Source of the DNA: Protonemura montana
Lineage: Eukaryota > Arthropoda > Insecta > Plecoptera > Nemouridae
Length of the DNA stretch: 64,000 nucleotides
Assembly (NCBI GenBank): GCA_947568835.1
Contig: OX387602.1
Span: forward strand, 4,806,570-4,870,569
Direction of reading: 5' to 3'
The position numbers were made by a program, and so were the translations under genes. The notes beneath the pieces were generated by a model. It ran no database searches. It was not told the origin of the DNA and was given only the letters and a program-made list of their open reading frames with translations. Shown here one piece after another: positions 48,801 through 59,139 of the stretch (its first letter is position 1; the number at the start of each line of letters is the position of its first letter).

Positions 48801-51800
48801 GGAACAAATCTAACTGTTTTGGGACTTTTTTTTTATGATTTTACCAAAGCTATCGACACGGTAAACCACGAGCTTTTATTAAATAAACTAAAAAACATAT
48901 GTATTACTGGCGTGGCGAATGCCTGGATTCGATCTTATTCAATCGCAACAAATTGTGAGCATCAAACGAGAGGGTAATGACTATCTCTCCGAGGAACTAA
49001 CAATCAATATTGGACTGCCGCAAGTATCGATTTTTGCTCCGCTAATGTTTATATTATTTACCAATGACCTACCAGACGAAATAACAAAATGCAAACGAAC
49101 ACTCTTCGCGGACGACACCACCCACCTGATTAAATCATCGAATTCAGACAAATTATATGTGAAAACAAAAACCGCTGTCTCTCAAATTGAAAAGTGGGCC
49201 CACGAAAAAAACTTATTTCTGAACCATGGAAAGACAGTTAGTTGTATTAAGATTTCAGGCAAAACAAAGAGAGGAAAGTTGCACGCTTATCTGGATGAAC
49301 AACAGAAGTATTGTGGAAAAAAGCGAAACTAAACTGCTTGCTGTAATTATTGACAAAGAACTAAACTGGAAAGTCATATTAACATGCTGTGTAAAAAGAT
49401 CGCATGCAGTTGCTTTCTTATCACAAAATTATTAGATGTAACATCTACAAGTCTAGTTAGAGCACTCAGATATGGCATCGCACTTTGGGGCTGGTCCCCT
49501 CACACAAAAATACTTTATAAATTACAGAAAAGAGCGGTGAGATTTATGACAAAGGTGAGTCGGGATCCATGTGCCGGATTTTACTATAAAGATTAATGCG
49601 TAACTTTTTTTAAATAAGTAGAAATTTTAACTTCACCTTGTACAGCACAATCAATTTTATAATTGACAACTGTAACAATTTGCAATCTATTGACGATCGC
49701 TCATAAAACAGTTAAATAAGTGGCTAAGTGTTGGTATGGTAGCACCGGGTTTCCCCTCCCCCTAAGATCTTCAAGTGTAGTCTTGGTTAGGTTAGTACCC
49801 ACTCATTCACCAACACCATAAGTCTAGTGCTACATAGCTAGTTGTCAAAACAGTGCTTCATATAACATAACAAACTAATCAATAAAGTGAATGTGATGCT
49901 AAATAGTGCGTCGTTAAACATGCCACCGGTTCAAAGTGGCCGCTACGAGTCTGCCTTTATACCATCGCGCGTTGTCAGCGAACATAATTGTCTCTTTTCT
50001 CACCTGTATCGCACGCCAGTGCTGGCTGCGCGTTGCTCGGGTTGGCGTGGCAACCGCAGCCGCGCAGCTCGCCCCGGGAACAGCTGCGCGTGATGCTGTG
50101 CACGAGGGCAGCCGCCTTGATCGCAGCCACGAACGCAGACTCTCTGGATGACTCGTGGCGTGCCCGACCCATGCTGGGGAGATAGAGCCAAACGTTCACT
50201 GGCGTTTGGAAACATCGGTTCTCGTGAGGTCATCGAAGTTAAGTAACACCGCGCAGAGTTAGATTTTGTTTGGGTGACTATCATGCACATGACCAGATGT
50301 TCGGGGATGGTTGGAGAGTAGGAAGTCAGTACAGCAACTACATTCCCCTTGCTAATCATGCAAGGATTTGTATGGATTTGCATACAAATCCGACAGCATG
50401 GATTTGTCTACGAATCCTGTTCGCGTTGGACCGTCATTCGGAAGGGACGTTAAGCTGGTGGTTCTCTTGGTGCTCTTCGATAGGAGTAGGCTACGTGCCG
50501 GCACTGGATTTCCTCTCCTTCCTTCTAGACTAGATTAAGTTCATAATCCTCCTCATTATCACCATCCACTCATTCACCGATGCCATTAGACCAGTGCCAC
50601 ATGACCCGTTGTCGTAACAGTGCGTCGTTAAACCTAATTAATCAATCAATCATCATGGCGTAAAACGGGGAAAAATCACAAAAATCACTTCTTGATTGCG
50701 AAGACTTACTAATACTACTACATCTGTATACGATCACCATGATTGCAGAATTTGGTTAAGTTTTGTTACAAATTTTTCAAATTTTACACAGAAATTTCTT
50801 TGTGGCTCCGAGACTGTAGTTAGTAAGTTCGTGTACCTGAAGAACGCATGTTCTGGGCAGTTCCAGCGACTCCAGCGGAACTGTTGCTGGCACTGACCCA
50901 GCGCCAAATGCGACGCGCTGGCAAAGTTGTCAAACAGCTCGAGGTTGAATGGCGCTGCCGCCTCCTGGTCCTGGTCGTCAGCGGTGAGTGCGGGAATGTC
51001 GGCCTCCAGTGGGAACACCTCGTTATCGCGTACGGTCAACATCACGAACCTTGCATGGTTCGGCTGTTGGGCCAATGGAGGGTTGCGTTACGCGTGGGAG
51101 TTTTCATGTTTAACGACGCTCTAGCCATGATTTCACCATTTAAGGGTCACCCTCTGTAAGGGTGCGTTTACCCCTCTTAAAGGGCGATACCAAGGGCGAT
51201 AGTCTTTCCTTCCGATGGACATGACAGCACAAGTAAAATAGGAAGAGTTATACAACAAATCAATGATTTGATGGTTGACAGTGAAGCTTTTTTACTGTGT
51301 GCAGATTAAATCGGCATAATTGTTATAGATTGGTGGCTATGAATCAATTGTCTACGCTTTATTTTATTTTTGGGAAATTTTGTTCAGCGTTCATTACTTA
51401 TCCTACCAAAAATTGCATTCATCGAATGCAAAAGCTGGCGTCAAATATGTGTTGTTTCTTTGGCTCGTGTATTGAATCGAATTCCTCAAATATCGATATA
51501 TCTTGGTAGTGTAGGAGGAACGAAACCAAGGAATGGATATCGGGTTAATAATCAGATTGCAATACGTAGTTGCTTGCGCCATCGAAATTAACTTATAGGT
51601 TAACCCAACTATAGTCAAACCCACTACAGTTTTAAGGTGCCAGTCAATCAGAGACCTAGTTTCCAGATTGTCAGAGGTACCCTAACCATGTGGCGATATC
51701 AACTTTACCCTCAAGTTTAACAGGGTTAATATTTAACTCTTCGACGTGGATCCGGCCCCTGGTAATTTTCTCAAACTGCTAATATTCAAATAATTTTGCA

Positions 51801-52107
51801 GAAAATCTACATTGAAGAAAACTCCCTCTTATTAAATGATTGTTGCATTTAAATGCTTACGAAATAATTAAGCATTGCAAGATCATGTAACCGGAGAGTT
51901 TTCTTTGCAGGGAAAACGCTATTTCTCGCAACGGGTCATTTTTTTTCTCTAGCCACCACAAACGAAAACTTGAAATAATTAAGAAATTAAAACTTTTGTA
52001 ATTACCTTGTCCCATTGGCGTTGGTGCACAGACTTGGCCATGCCCGTCGCCGTCTTCACGAGAAAAGCCAGCATCAGAAAAACACACCACCCCATCTGTG
52101 ACCTCAT
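45839..52107 (-). CDS. Wnt8: Wnt ligand, Wnt8-like, seven coding exons
   Basis: Minus-strand exons: 52107-52006 (signal peptide, starts [13 protein letters not shown]), about 50970-50837, 50173-50004, 48408-48266, 47310-47171, 46835-46681 and about 46059-45839. Phases close, giving about 354 residues, typical for Wnts. Family marks in order: [47 protein letters not shown]; the signature [10 protein letters not shown], whose serine is the expected palmitoleoylation site; [11 protein letters not shown]; and the C-terminal cysteine-rich end with [18 protein letters not shown] and a final HYCA. RWNCPE, ERRSCRxLCxxCG and the short ...FCA/YCA end favour Wnt8 over other subfamilies. It is a secreted, lipid-modified ligand for Frizzled/LRP receptors. 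The 5' edge of exon 2 and the acceptor of exon 7 (46059 or 46050, both in frame) are uncertain. Introns 2 and 3 contain retroelement debris. Confidence 0.88.
48560..49640 (+). mobile_element. Degenerate non-LTR retrotransposon, reverse transcriptase domain
   Basis: Across several frames the + strand reads [13 protein letters not shown], then YGFQKGK and [17 protein letters not shown]. It continues with a longer open piece (48919-49332) holding [20 protein letters not shown] and the catalytic-loop motif FADDTTHLI, then [14 protein letters not shown] and LQKRAVRFM. This order is the fingers, palm and thumb of a CR1/Jockey-group LINE. Frameshifts and stops break it, and no 5' or 3' end is clear. 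It lies in Wnt8 intron 3, antisense to the gene. Confidence 0.85.
49750..49925 (+). repeat. Second, headless copy of the SINE-like repeat in Wnt8 intron 3
   Basis: gcaccgggtttcccctcccc, then cccactcattcacc...ccataagtctagtgctac and a later gcgtcgttaaac run parallel to the body and tail of the element at 50205-50655, without its 5S-like head. It is considerably diverged. Confidence 0.6.
50205..50655 (+). mobile_element. SINE-like element with a 5S-rRNA-like head
   Basis: The 5' part (50210-50279) reads acatcggttctcgt...tcatcgaagttaagtaac...gagttag...ttgggtgact. This follows 5S rRNA in order (ACATCGGTTCTCGT, CACCGAAGTTAAGCAGC, GGTTAG..., GGATGGGTGAC), including the internal control region. A body of about 280 bases with a small inverted repeat (ggatttgtatg/catacaaatcc at 50364-50391) follows. 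It ends with a tail shared by other copies and terminating in (atca)n near 50640-50655. SINE3 elements are 5S-derived, and this layout fits them. It lies in Wnt8 intron 2, antisense, ending about 30 bases from the acceptor of exon 3. An isolated 5S pseudogene next to an unrelated repeat is the alternative. Confidence 0.7.
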
Positions 52108-53731
52108 AAGTCGCAAAAAAAATCGGAAATTCTCACTCGTAAAAGAAAAACTGAAGCAAACGCCACCAACTATCACTTTCACTGATTACGAAACTTGATC
52201 TAAACGTGTGATCTAAACTTGATCTAAACGTGTGATCTAAACTTGATCTAACTCCACGACGGAGGACTTGGAGCTTCTGACCCTTCGACCACAGACTGCA
52301 AACGTGACTGAGTGTCAGCAAGGGCATGGACCAACGACCCTGTGCCAGACCAACAGCTTCGCGTTCCATCCCTTGGCGAAACACTAGCGAGATGGTCTGT
52401 AGTGCTGGGAAAGAAGCATGGGTATTTTCGCCGCGAATACCGTTTAGCCGAATCTTGTAAGGCGGCGAACATCAAAGGCAAATAGTCCCAGCGAATTTAG
52501 GGGTGGGAAAACTTTCTGTGAGATCAGACAATACACTAATGAGTTAGGCTTGGTTCAGGTAGACAAGCGTAAACGTTTTGCTTGTAGGGTTTCATAGATG
52601 CCTTGGTATTGCCAGTCTACATTCATTGAGTAAACTTCGATAGTATTAATTGAAAGTAAATCGCAGTCAAAATAATGTCATATCCCGAACGATGCGTGTC
52701 GAAACATGGTTTTCAGGTAAACTCACTCTCACAGAGTTATTTTTGTTCGGTTACAGAACAATTTTTTCACTTTTTCATTTGCCGCTTCGTCAATGATTGA
52801 CATTTGACTCGCAAAGTGTTGGAATTTCAGGATCAAGTTTCTGCAAGATTTTGAGTTTTGACCAATGACCATAGCGGGTTTTTCGGCCAACCATTGTCGG
52901 CAATCGTGCCTTTTATCTTCTGCAGACACTTGCAACATGCCAGTGTCTTCCTGTTCAATTGATAAATTGTCTTATCACGATAACTACTAAAAGTCTGCCA
53001 CTCCCGTTGCCCGCTTGCCTATGATTCACAATTTAGGCACGGCCGCTTCTGCAGCCTTCGGGCGATTTGAAATTTCCACAAGTCAATGCTAAAGAGAGGA
53101 AGTCGACAAATTAAAAATAAATCTATTTTAAAGGCTACGAAGACCTCTCAGCACGTCGTAATCCTTTCTGGTCTCTCTCACGTTCTTCAAAGCATTTCCT
53201 CAAGAAGAATGCATTGTCTGAGACTTGCGATCCGTATACCTACCTGGCACCTCCACCGGCCGGCCAATTTGTAGGGATTTGCGCATTCTGCACTGCAGGT
53301 GGATACTTGTTTCTCAAACACCTGTGCTGGTGAAGAAAAACGTCCATACCTACCGGCAATCCCAAAACGCCAATTAATTTTTTTTTGTAAAATTATATTT
53401 GGCAAAAATACAATACAACGTTAAAAAATGTTGATGTTGGTTTCTTATTAGTCGAGTATCGTAAGTCGGTCTCCTGCAGTCTCCTGAGGTACTATCACAA
53501 CTGACAATTTAATAGTAAAATAAACTACGCATATAAATAATTAACAATCAATACCTTTGCTTCACACTTTGCAACCCTCCAATGAAAAATATTATATTCT
53601 AATTTAAATTATCTAAAAATTAAATTTAAAATTCATAAAGTATATACAAATAAAAAAATCATATCTTTCTGAAAGTTCCTTCCATTCCGCTTCATCACAG
53701 AATCGAATCACTAATTCAACTTAATTATAAA
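52108..53731. other. Region upstream of Wnt8 and downstream of the desaturase; no gene seen
   Basis: This holds the Wnt8 leader and promoter (nothing recognised beyond the tandem repeat at 52191-52250) and the desaturase 3' UTR. I could not pick a confident polyadenylation signal for the desaturase. Open frames here are short and without family resemblance. Confidence 0.5.
52191..52250. repeat. 24-bp tandem repeat, 2.5 copies, just upstream of Wnt8
   Basis: The unit aaacttgatct-aaacgtgtgatct (24 bases) is repeated exactly at 52191-52214 and 52215-52238, then half again. It starts 84 bases upstream of the Wnt8 start codon used here, so it lies in the leader or core promoter. Each unit contains two gatcta steps. 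Confidence 0.9.
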
Positions 53732-56630
53732 TTACTCCACTTTGTTAGATATTAACACATCTTTAACATCTTGGGCGAGCATGTCATCATCGCCCCACCC
53801 CCAGATGCTCTCCTCCCCGTCCATGAGGTGGTGGTGATGGCTGCCTTTCTCTTCCTGGTACGTTCCGTCGCCCGTCCTGGCAACACGTCGAAGAATCATG
53901 TCTTTCGAGACAGTCTTGAGGTCGTACGCCCAACCGATACGCGCGAAGAAGTTGATAAACGCCGTCGTCAAGTTCGTCCGGTAGTTGCCCAGCTCGGCCG
54001 CCTTGTAGTCCCACGGGAACACGTGGTGGTAGTTGTGCCATCCCTCGCCGAACGTAATGATGGCCACGGATAGGTTTTGAGTTGGAGAGATGTTTCTGAA
54101 GGAACAAGAACATGTATTGCGTTATAATTATCATATGTTCTAAAGGTGTTCCAGATCGAAAACTTCACGGCGGATCACGAGCGTTGTCATGTCAATCTAA
54201 AAATTGGTCAACATTTGCAAATGGCAATGTTTGAAAACCCTTTTTATTATTTTGACGAGTAATTAACGTCAGCAGTTAATGTAATGTAGCTGGCGATTGC
54301 ACTTTCTTAATCTGAATTAGCAACCCCGATGGGCGCTCTATATGCCAAGGGATGCCGTCTCACCGCGCCAGCAAGGCAACTACTTCCTCATTGTTGGAAC
54401 ACTTCCGTTTCTTTACCACGGTGACAGGTAGCTGCGGAATACAACAACAAGATCTCACTTTTCGTATCTTCGGGTTGAAGCTCTTTTAGCTAGCCTTCCG
54501 GAAATATATACATAAACAGGTAAATGCTATTGGAGGTCACCCGTCGAAAACCGGACTCGGCGTTTCGTTGCTTAACCCAAAATTTCTTGTTTTGGCTAAT
54601 GTCAATCTAAATCCCTTTTGTCAATCCCTTTTGTTACTTGGTTGCGTCATGCGGCTTGAAACTCACTTGTCAAAGGGCTTGTTTCCCCAAATGTGCGCGG
54701 CACTGTTTACAAGCCAGGTGCCGTTCAGCGTCAGGGTGTAGCGCATAATGGCGGCGATGTACCACGCCGTCCAGGGCTTTTCGCCCCAGCAGTAGATGGG
54801 AACCATTGTAGGCAGCACGAAACACAACAGGGGCATCACGACCATGTACGTCCTGGGGGGAAGGAAAAAACGCGATGAGGATGCCAACGAACGGGTAAGA
54901 TCAGTGCGTCCAGAATGCCATTGACTCACTTTTTTTGCCACATGACGATGGGATCTCTGTCAAGGTCGCTCATATCGACGCCCTTGCCCTTTTCTTTGAC
55001 GTCGGGGTGCTTTCTGATCATCAGCCAGCCGATGTGCGAAAAGAAGAAGCCCCGATTGGCGTTGTGCGGGTCGGCGTCAGTCTCGCTGAACTTGTGGTGC
55101 ACGCGATGGTCGCGCACCCACTCGTAAATGTGGTTCTAGAGCCAAGCGAGCGTTGCCAGTTTTTTATTGTAATAAATTGACTAGATTCTCTCTAAACTCT
55201 AAAGTAACATTTTATTTTTATAGCCACACATACCATGTCCGTTTGAATAAGGTACCCACAACTGCTAACCAAGGCAATAAACTACTGAGGTCAGGTTATT
55301 ATTTATGATACTTTTTTATGATGGATAGATCGATTAATGTCAGTAATTTCCAGTCCGAGTCAATGATCGCGAACGCATCACGAGATTGTGTGTGTGTGCG
55401 TGCCTCATATCGGTTCTGATACCAATCATAATTCTGATGTGACTCAAGTGTTATTCGTTTCTAGCTCGACGTCATGACGTCTGGTGCCGCGCTTTCCCGG
55501 CTGGCTACTGATAGCACCATTATCACCGTTAGTACCGTGTCTCACCTGGAAGGCCATCGTCTGGAAGGCGGCCAACAGAAGACGCAGGGGCCATCGGGCC
55601 TTGTACGCGCGGTGAGCCCAGAGACGGTGGGCTCCACCCGTGATGCCCACGGCGGCGCATGAAGCGATCAGCAGCGCTGTGGAAACCGATAAGGGAACTT
55701 GAAAACAGCCAGAGACTGAATGGAGCATCTGGATCATTAGTGAGGACTGAAATCAGCTAAATGGAGGTAATTACGCGATACGTGGACTGAACTGAGATGC
55801 ATTGTGAATCTCAGTTGAGAGTTCACGGAAAGTTCATGCAAACGGTGAAATCTTTGTTTCTGTCGTGTCATTCGAGAATGTCCAGCACAAACTGCTTGAC
55901 ATAATTTTATTGATTCTCTCAAACATTTTTTCTCAAACAAGGAATTTAATAATAATCAGTGCTAAATAGAAACGTGGAATTTAGCTTCTGCTGCCTCGAT
56001 GGGATACCATTTTGCATCAAAGAGAGGTCCAAACTCTAGAAAACTTCTTCGCCCGGATCCTTGAATCATTCCTGAATCATTAATCCTGAATCATTATCGT
56101 CATCATCGACAACAAATTTTTCTCTGATACCAATAAACCAATGTCTTACGGCCAGAAGTTATAACAGTGTGTCGCTGTACCCCACTTATCAATTACTATT
56201 TTTTCATATCTTTATGCGGCCCAAAGCATTGGCGCTTTGTGGATCTTTTGAGGACTGTGGGTCACTTGCACATAATTTTGCTTGAATACTTTCAAATTTT
56301 AGCTGCAAATTTTTGCAGTTGGTCGTTATTCTACTGCATATCCTTCTTACCCCACAGAAAGGTGAATATGTGCGCTGCCGTGAAGACAAGGTAGATGCCG
56401 TAGAGCATCCCGACGTGGAGGTACAGGAAGGCGATCACGTTCCTCCACACTATCTGCCAGTGGTACTCGGGAATCGACGGCGACGCCTTCGACGTTGACG
56501 GCTTGCTGTTGGCGAGCGACGCTCGGCTCAGTGTCGTCGACGTCGTGGCTGAGACGGCGCCATTGTTTTTGTAAGAGTCGTCATTGGTCGACAGGAACAA
56601 TGCCGTCGCCGTCGTTAGATTGGGCGCCAT
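53732..56630 (-). CDS. Acyl-CoA delta-9 desaturase (stearoyl-CoA desaturase family), five coding exons
   Basis: Minus-strand exons: 56630-56351, 55676-55546, 55135-54930, 54852-54667 and 54095-53732, all GT-AG and in phase, giving 388 residues. The three histidine boxes that hold the di-iron centre are intact: HRLWAH (110-115), HRVHH (147-151) and HNYHH (288-292), with the extra metal-ligand motif NSAAH (about 255-259). Four hydrophobic segments flank them in the usual order, and ETDADPHNANRGFFFSHIGW is characteristic of the insect/vertebrate enzyme. It inserts a cis double bond at carbon 9 of palmitoyl- and stearoyl-CoA in the endoplasmic reticulum, with cytochrome b5. The N-terminal 50 residues are Ser/Thr-rich and variable. 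The start at 56630 (aagATGGCG) is preferred to 56651. An acceptor at 56655/56654 implies a non-coding upstream exon. A natural HHHH run lies near the C-terminus. Confidence 0.94.
56085..56180 (+). repeat. Diverged copy of the SINE-like repeat in desaturase intron 1
   Basis: gataccaataaaccaatgtc...gttataacagtgtgtcgct lines up with gatgccattagaccagtgcc...gtcgtaacagtgcgtcgt of the 50.6-kb element. The preceding catcatcgacaaca is also tail-like. Confidence 0.5.
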
Positions 56631-57937
56631 CTTCTTCGATGATCTCCACAATGTCTTGAAAAAATGGTACAGTCCCCAGTCGGTAAATAAGGTAGTTCTT
56701 TTCGTTCATTATTTTATAAATTGTTATTTTGAACATTTTTGTGCACGGCCTTGCTTTTATAACGCATCATGCGGATAAGAAAACAGATCAGCGTCCAAGT
56801 TTAAGAAACGAATGTCGTTGGGTATTATGGCCCACAGCTCTAGAGAATTTCGCAAGAAAATGCATTCCTAGCAAGTGAAAGAAATTCGGCGAGTGTGAAT
56901 TCCTCCATTCGTCCTACTTCCTAACCGTCACTCAAGGTTTGAAGGGCGCTCAGTTTTTAATTTAATAATCGTTTCCTTACCTGACTGACCAGACAGATAT
57001 GACAAGATAGATATGAAATGATACGATATGATAAGTTTAAACAAAATATATGACGTGGTTTCACTATGTCTCACTGTAGAGCATCATTACTTTATGAAAC
57101 AAATATTTTACATTGCAGTTCCACAATATCAGTCGCTTGTTTCTAGTCTACTGCGAAGGGACGAGTTTTTATGTGTTGTGTTCGTGTGTTTACTTGTTTT
57201 ACATGTTTTAGTGCTTACTTCTTGGTTAAATTCACATTTTTCTGCAAACATATGTCCATTCGCTGTTGCATAGATTTTAGTAAATCATTTGAACTCTAAA
57301 GCGCACCTCGAGACTAATTAATAATTAGTTAGTAAAGAAAAGAGCGCACAGTAAATCTCGTACAGCGCAGTCGTTTCATCCAAGGCAACGGCTTCTTGTG
57401 AACGGAACATGACTCTGCATAATACAAAACCACAGACAGCGTCGTAAAGCACATGCCATTCTACATTTCATTGTTGAAAAATAAATTTTCCCTTCCATTT
57501 TAAAGCCTGTAACGAGGTCGCACTATTATTATCAAGTGGCACGAATGTCAAACAAACGTGAACAAAGAAAGTTTTGGGTGAATCAAGTGCCCGAGTTTAT
57601 GTTTTTTGTTTATGATTTCTATATTGGCAGTGGCATTGCATGTCAAAGGTTTTGCACCTGAGAGAGGGCGTCTTGAAAGTTAAACTCGGAAGGGCACGTA
57701 AGTAGCAAGCCGTGAAATAAAATGCAACGTTTCGGAAAAAGCACCTGGATAGCAGGCACCATTACAGACAGCAAAATGTGCTGTTGATTTTTCCGGAAAT
57801 CGCGATTTAATGACATAAACCAAGGGAAATCACAGATACTTAAGATTGGTTAACATTTCATGAACGTAAGACATGATATAAATAATATTTTTTTATTTTA
57901 TTATTATGAACACTATACACGTCAAATTGGATGCCCA

Positions 57938-57985
57938 AACGGGGACTCAACCCCGATCTCCACCTATCGCGGGTATTGCGATATT
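57938..57985 (-). repeat. tRNA-like (B-box-like) fragment
   Basis: On the minus strand, ggggttgagtccccgtttggg resembles a T-arm and acceptor end of a tRNA (GGTTCGAxTCC). The loop is one base short and no A-box or anticodon arm is found at proper spacing. It is probably a piece of a tRNA-derived SINE or chance, not a tRNA gene. Confidence 0.25.
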
Positions 57986-58516
57986 TGGACACTGGCTTTT
58001 TATGACGATTTTGATGAGCATGATGCGTGTATAAGAATGATGAATGAGTTTGAGAAAATACCCCACGTATTGCAAGCGTTTGCTATTTAAATAAGATTTC
58101 ATCTAAATAGTATTTTTTTATATATTGTTATGACTGTTTCTGAAACAACGAATAGCAAAAGCACATGAACTGCTTCATCGGGCTAGCATCCGCTGGGTTC
58201 ACAGTGCTCGCGTCAAAATCAATTTATGTCATCTGGTATCGAACTCAACGGGATAATAATGAAGTGGAGCCACGAGGCTGCCGTTTGTCTTCAAACAAAA
58301 ATTAAGATACTGTCAAATTTTACAAATATATCAATGACAGCAAGGCCATTCCGTGAAAGCCAAACTGTTCACATTAATCTCTGATAGCTCCTAGTAGCCT
58401 TTGATATTGCCACCAATAATAAGTAGGACCTCTTTTTAAAAACTAACGAACCGTTCACCACTGCCGCAAACGCTGAAACTGTCACAACACAAGCCATATA
58501 GCTAGCAGGTACTCAC

Positions 58517-58629
58517 AATACTCAGCACACGGGGATTGGTATCCAATGGCACCTAACACGATAGCACCCTCGTTTAAATGGCAAACGGATTCTCTCTGCG
58601 CCATCGGCACCAATGCACCGGTATTTATA
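58517..58629 (-). promoter_or_regulatory. Candidate TATA promoter and leader exon, possibly for the desaturase
   Basis: On the minus strand a TATAAATA box (58629-58622) is followed about 100 bases later by a strong donor TATT|GTGAGT (exon end 58517). The desaturase coding exon has an acceptor just before its start codon and so needs an upstream leader exon on this strand; this one lies 1.9 kb upstream. The piece also reads open (…GVQVPKIINTGALVP…GAIVLGAIGYQ…), so a coding exon of another gene is possible. Confidence 0.3.
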
Positions 58630-59090
58630 ATCTTCGGCACTTGAACACCGACCAATGGCGTGAGTCTGTGCAGTTGTAATGACAATTGTTACACGAGTTT
58701 ATTGTTGTCTTCTGCCCTCGGGCGTCTGACAAGCGATAACGGTTGTCCGTTGCAAACCTGCGTTATGGGAGTCAGTCGTTCTAGAGTGTTGATCGCAAAA
58801 CTTTGACCCGCCCATCTCGCAGTATTCAAATCAAACGTCGAATAGATATGTGACTGAGTAATTAAAGATACTTTTATAAGCATTGGGACGAATTGGGTTT
58901 CACGAATGGGGAATCTATAAAGAATTCGATGAAAATAAATACAATTCTTGAAAATTGTTGTTGTTGTGAAAGGGGGTGGGAAGGGGGGAGGGCAACGGAG
59001 GTTACTCTGGGTTGATAGGTTTGTCATAGGCACTTATATTGTATTCTCCTTAATAATGAAATGAACTAACGATGTCATTAGTAACGTGAT

Positions 59091-59139
59091 AACCTCGATA
59101 AAATTTGACTGAGGGCCCCCTCAGTCAAATTGTGAGGTT
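59091..59139. repeat. Perfect 14-bp inverted repeat with 2-base centre, extended stem
   Basis: aatttgactgaggg (59102-59115) and ccctcagtcaaatt (59118-59131) are exact reverse complements around cc. Beyond a small internal loop, aacctc (59091-59096) pairs with gaggtt (59134-59139). I see no gene in the 300 bases on either side. Confidence 0.85.
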
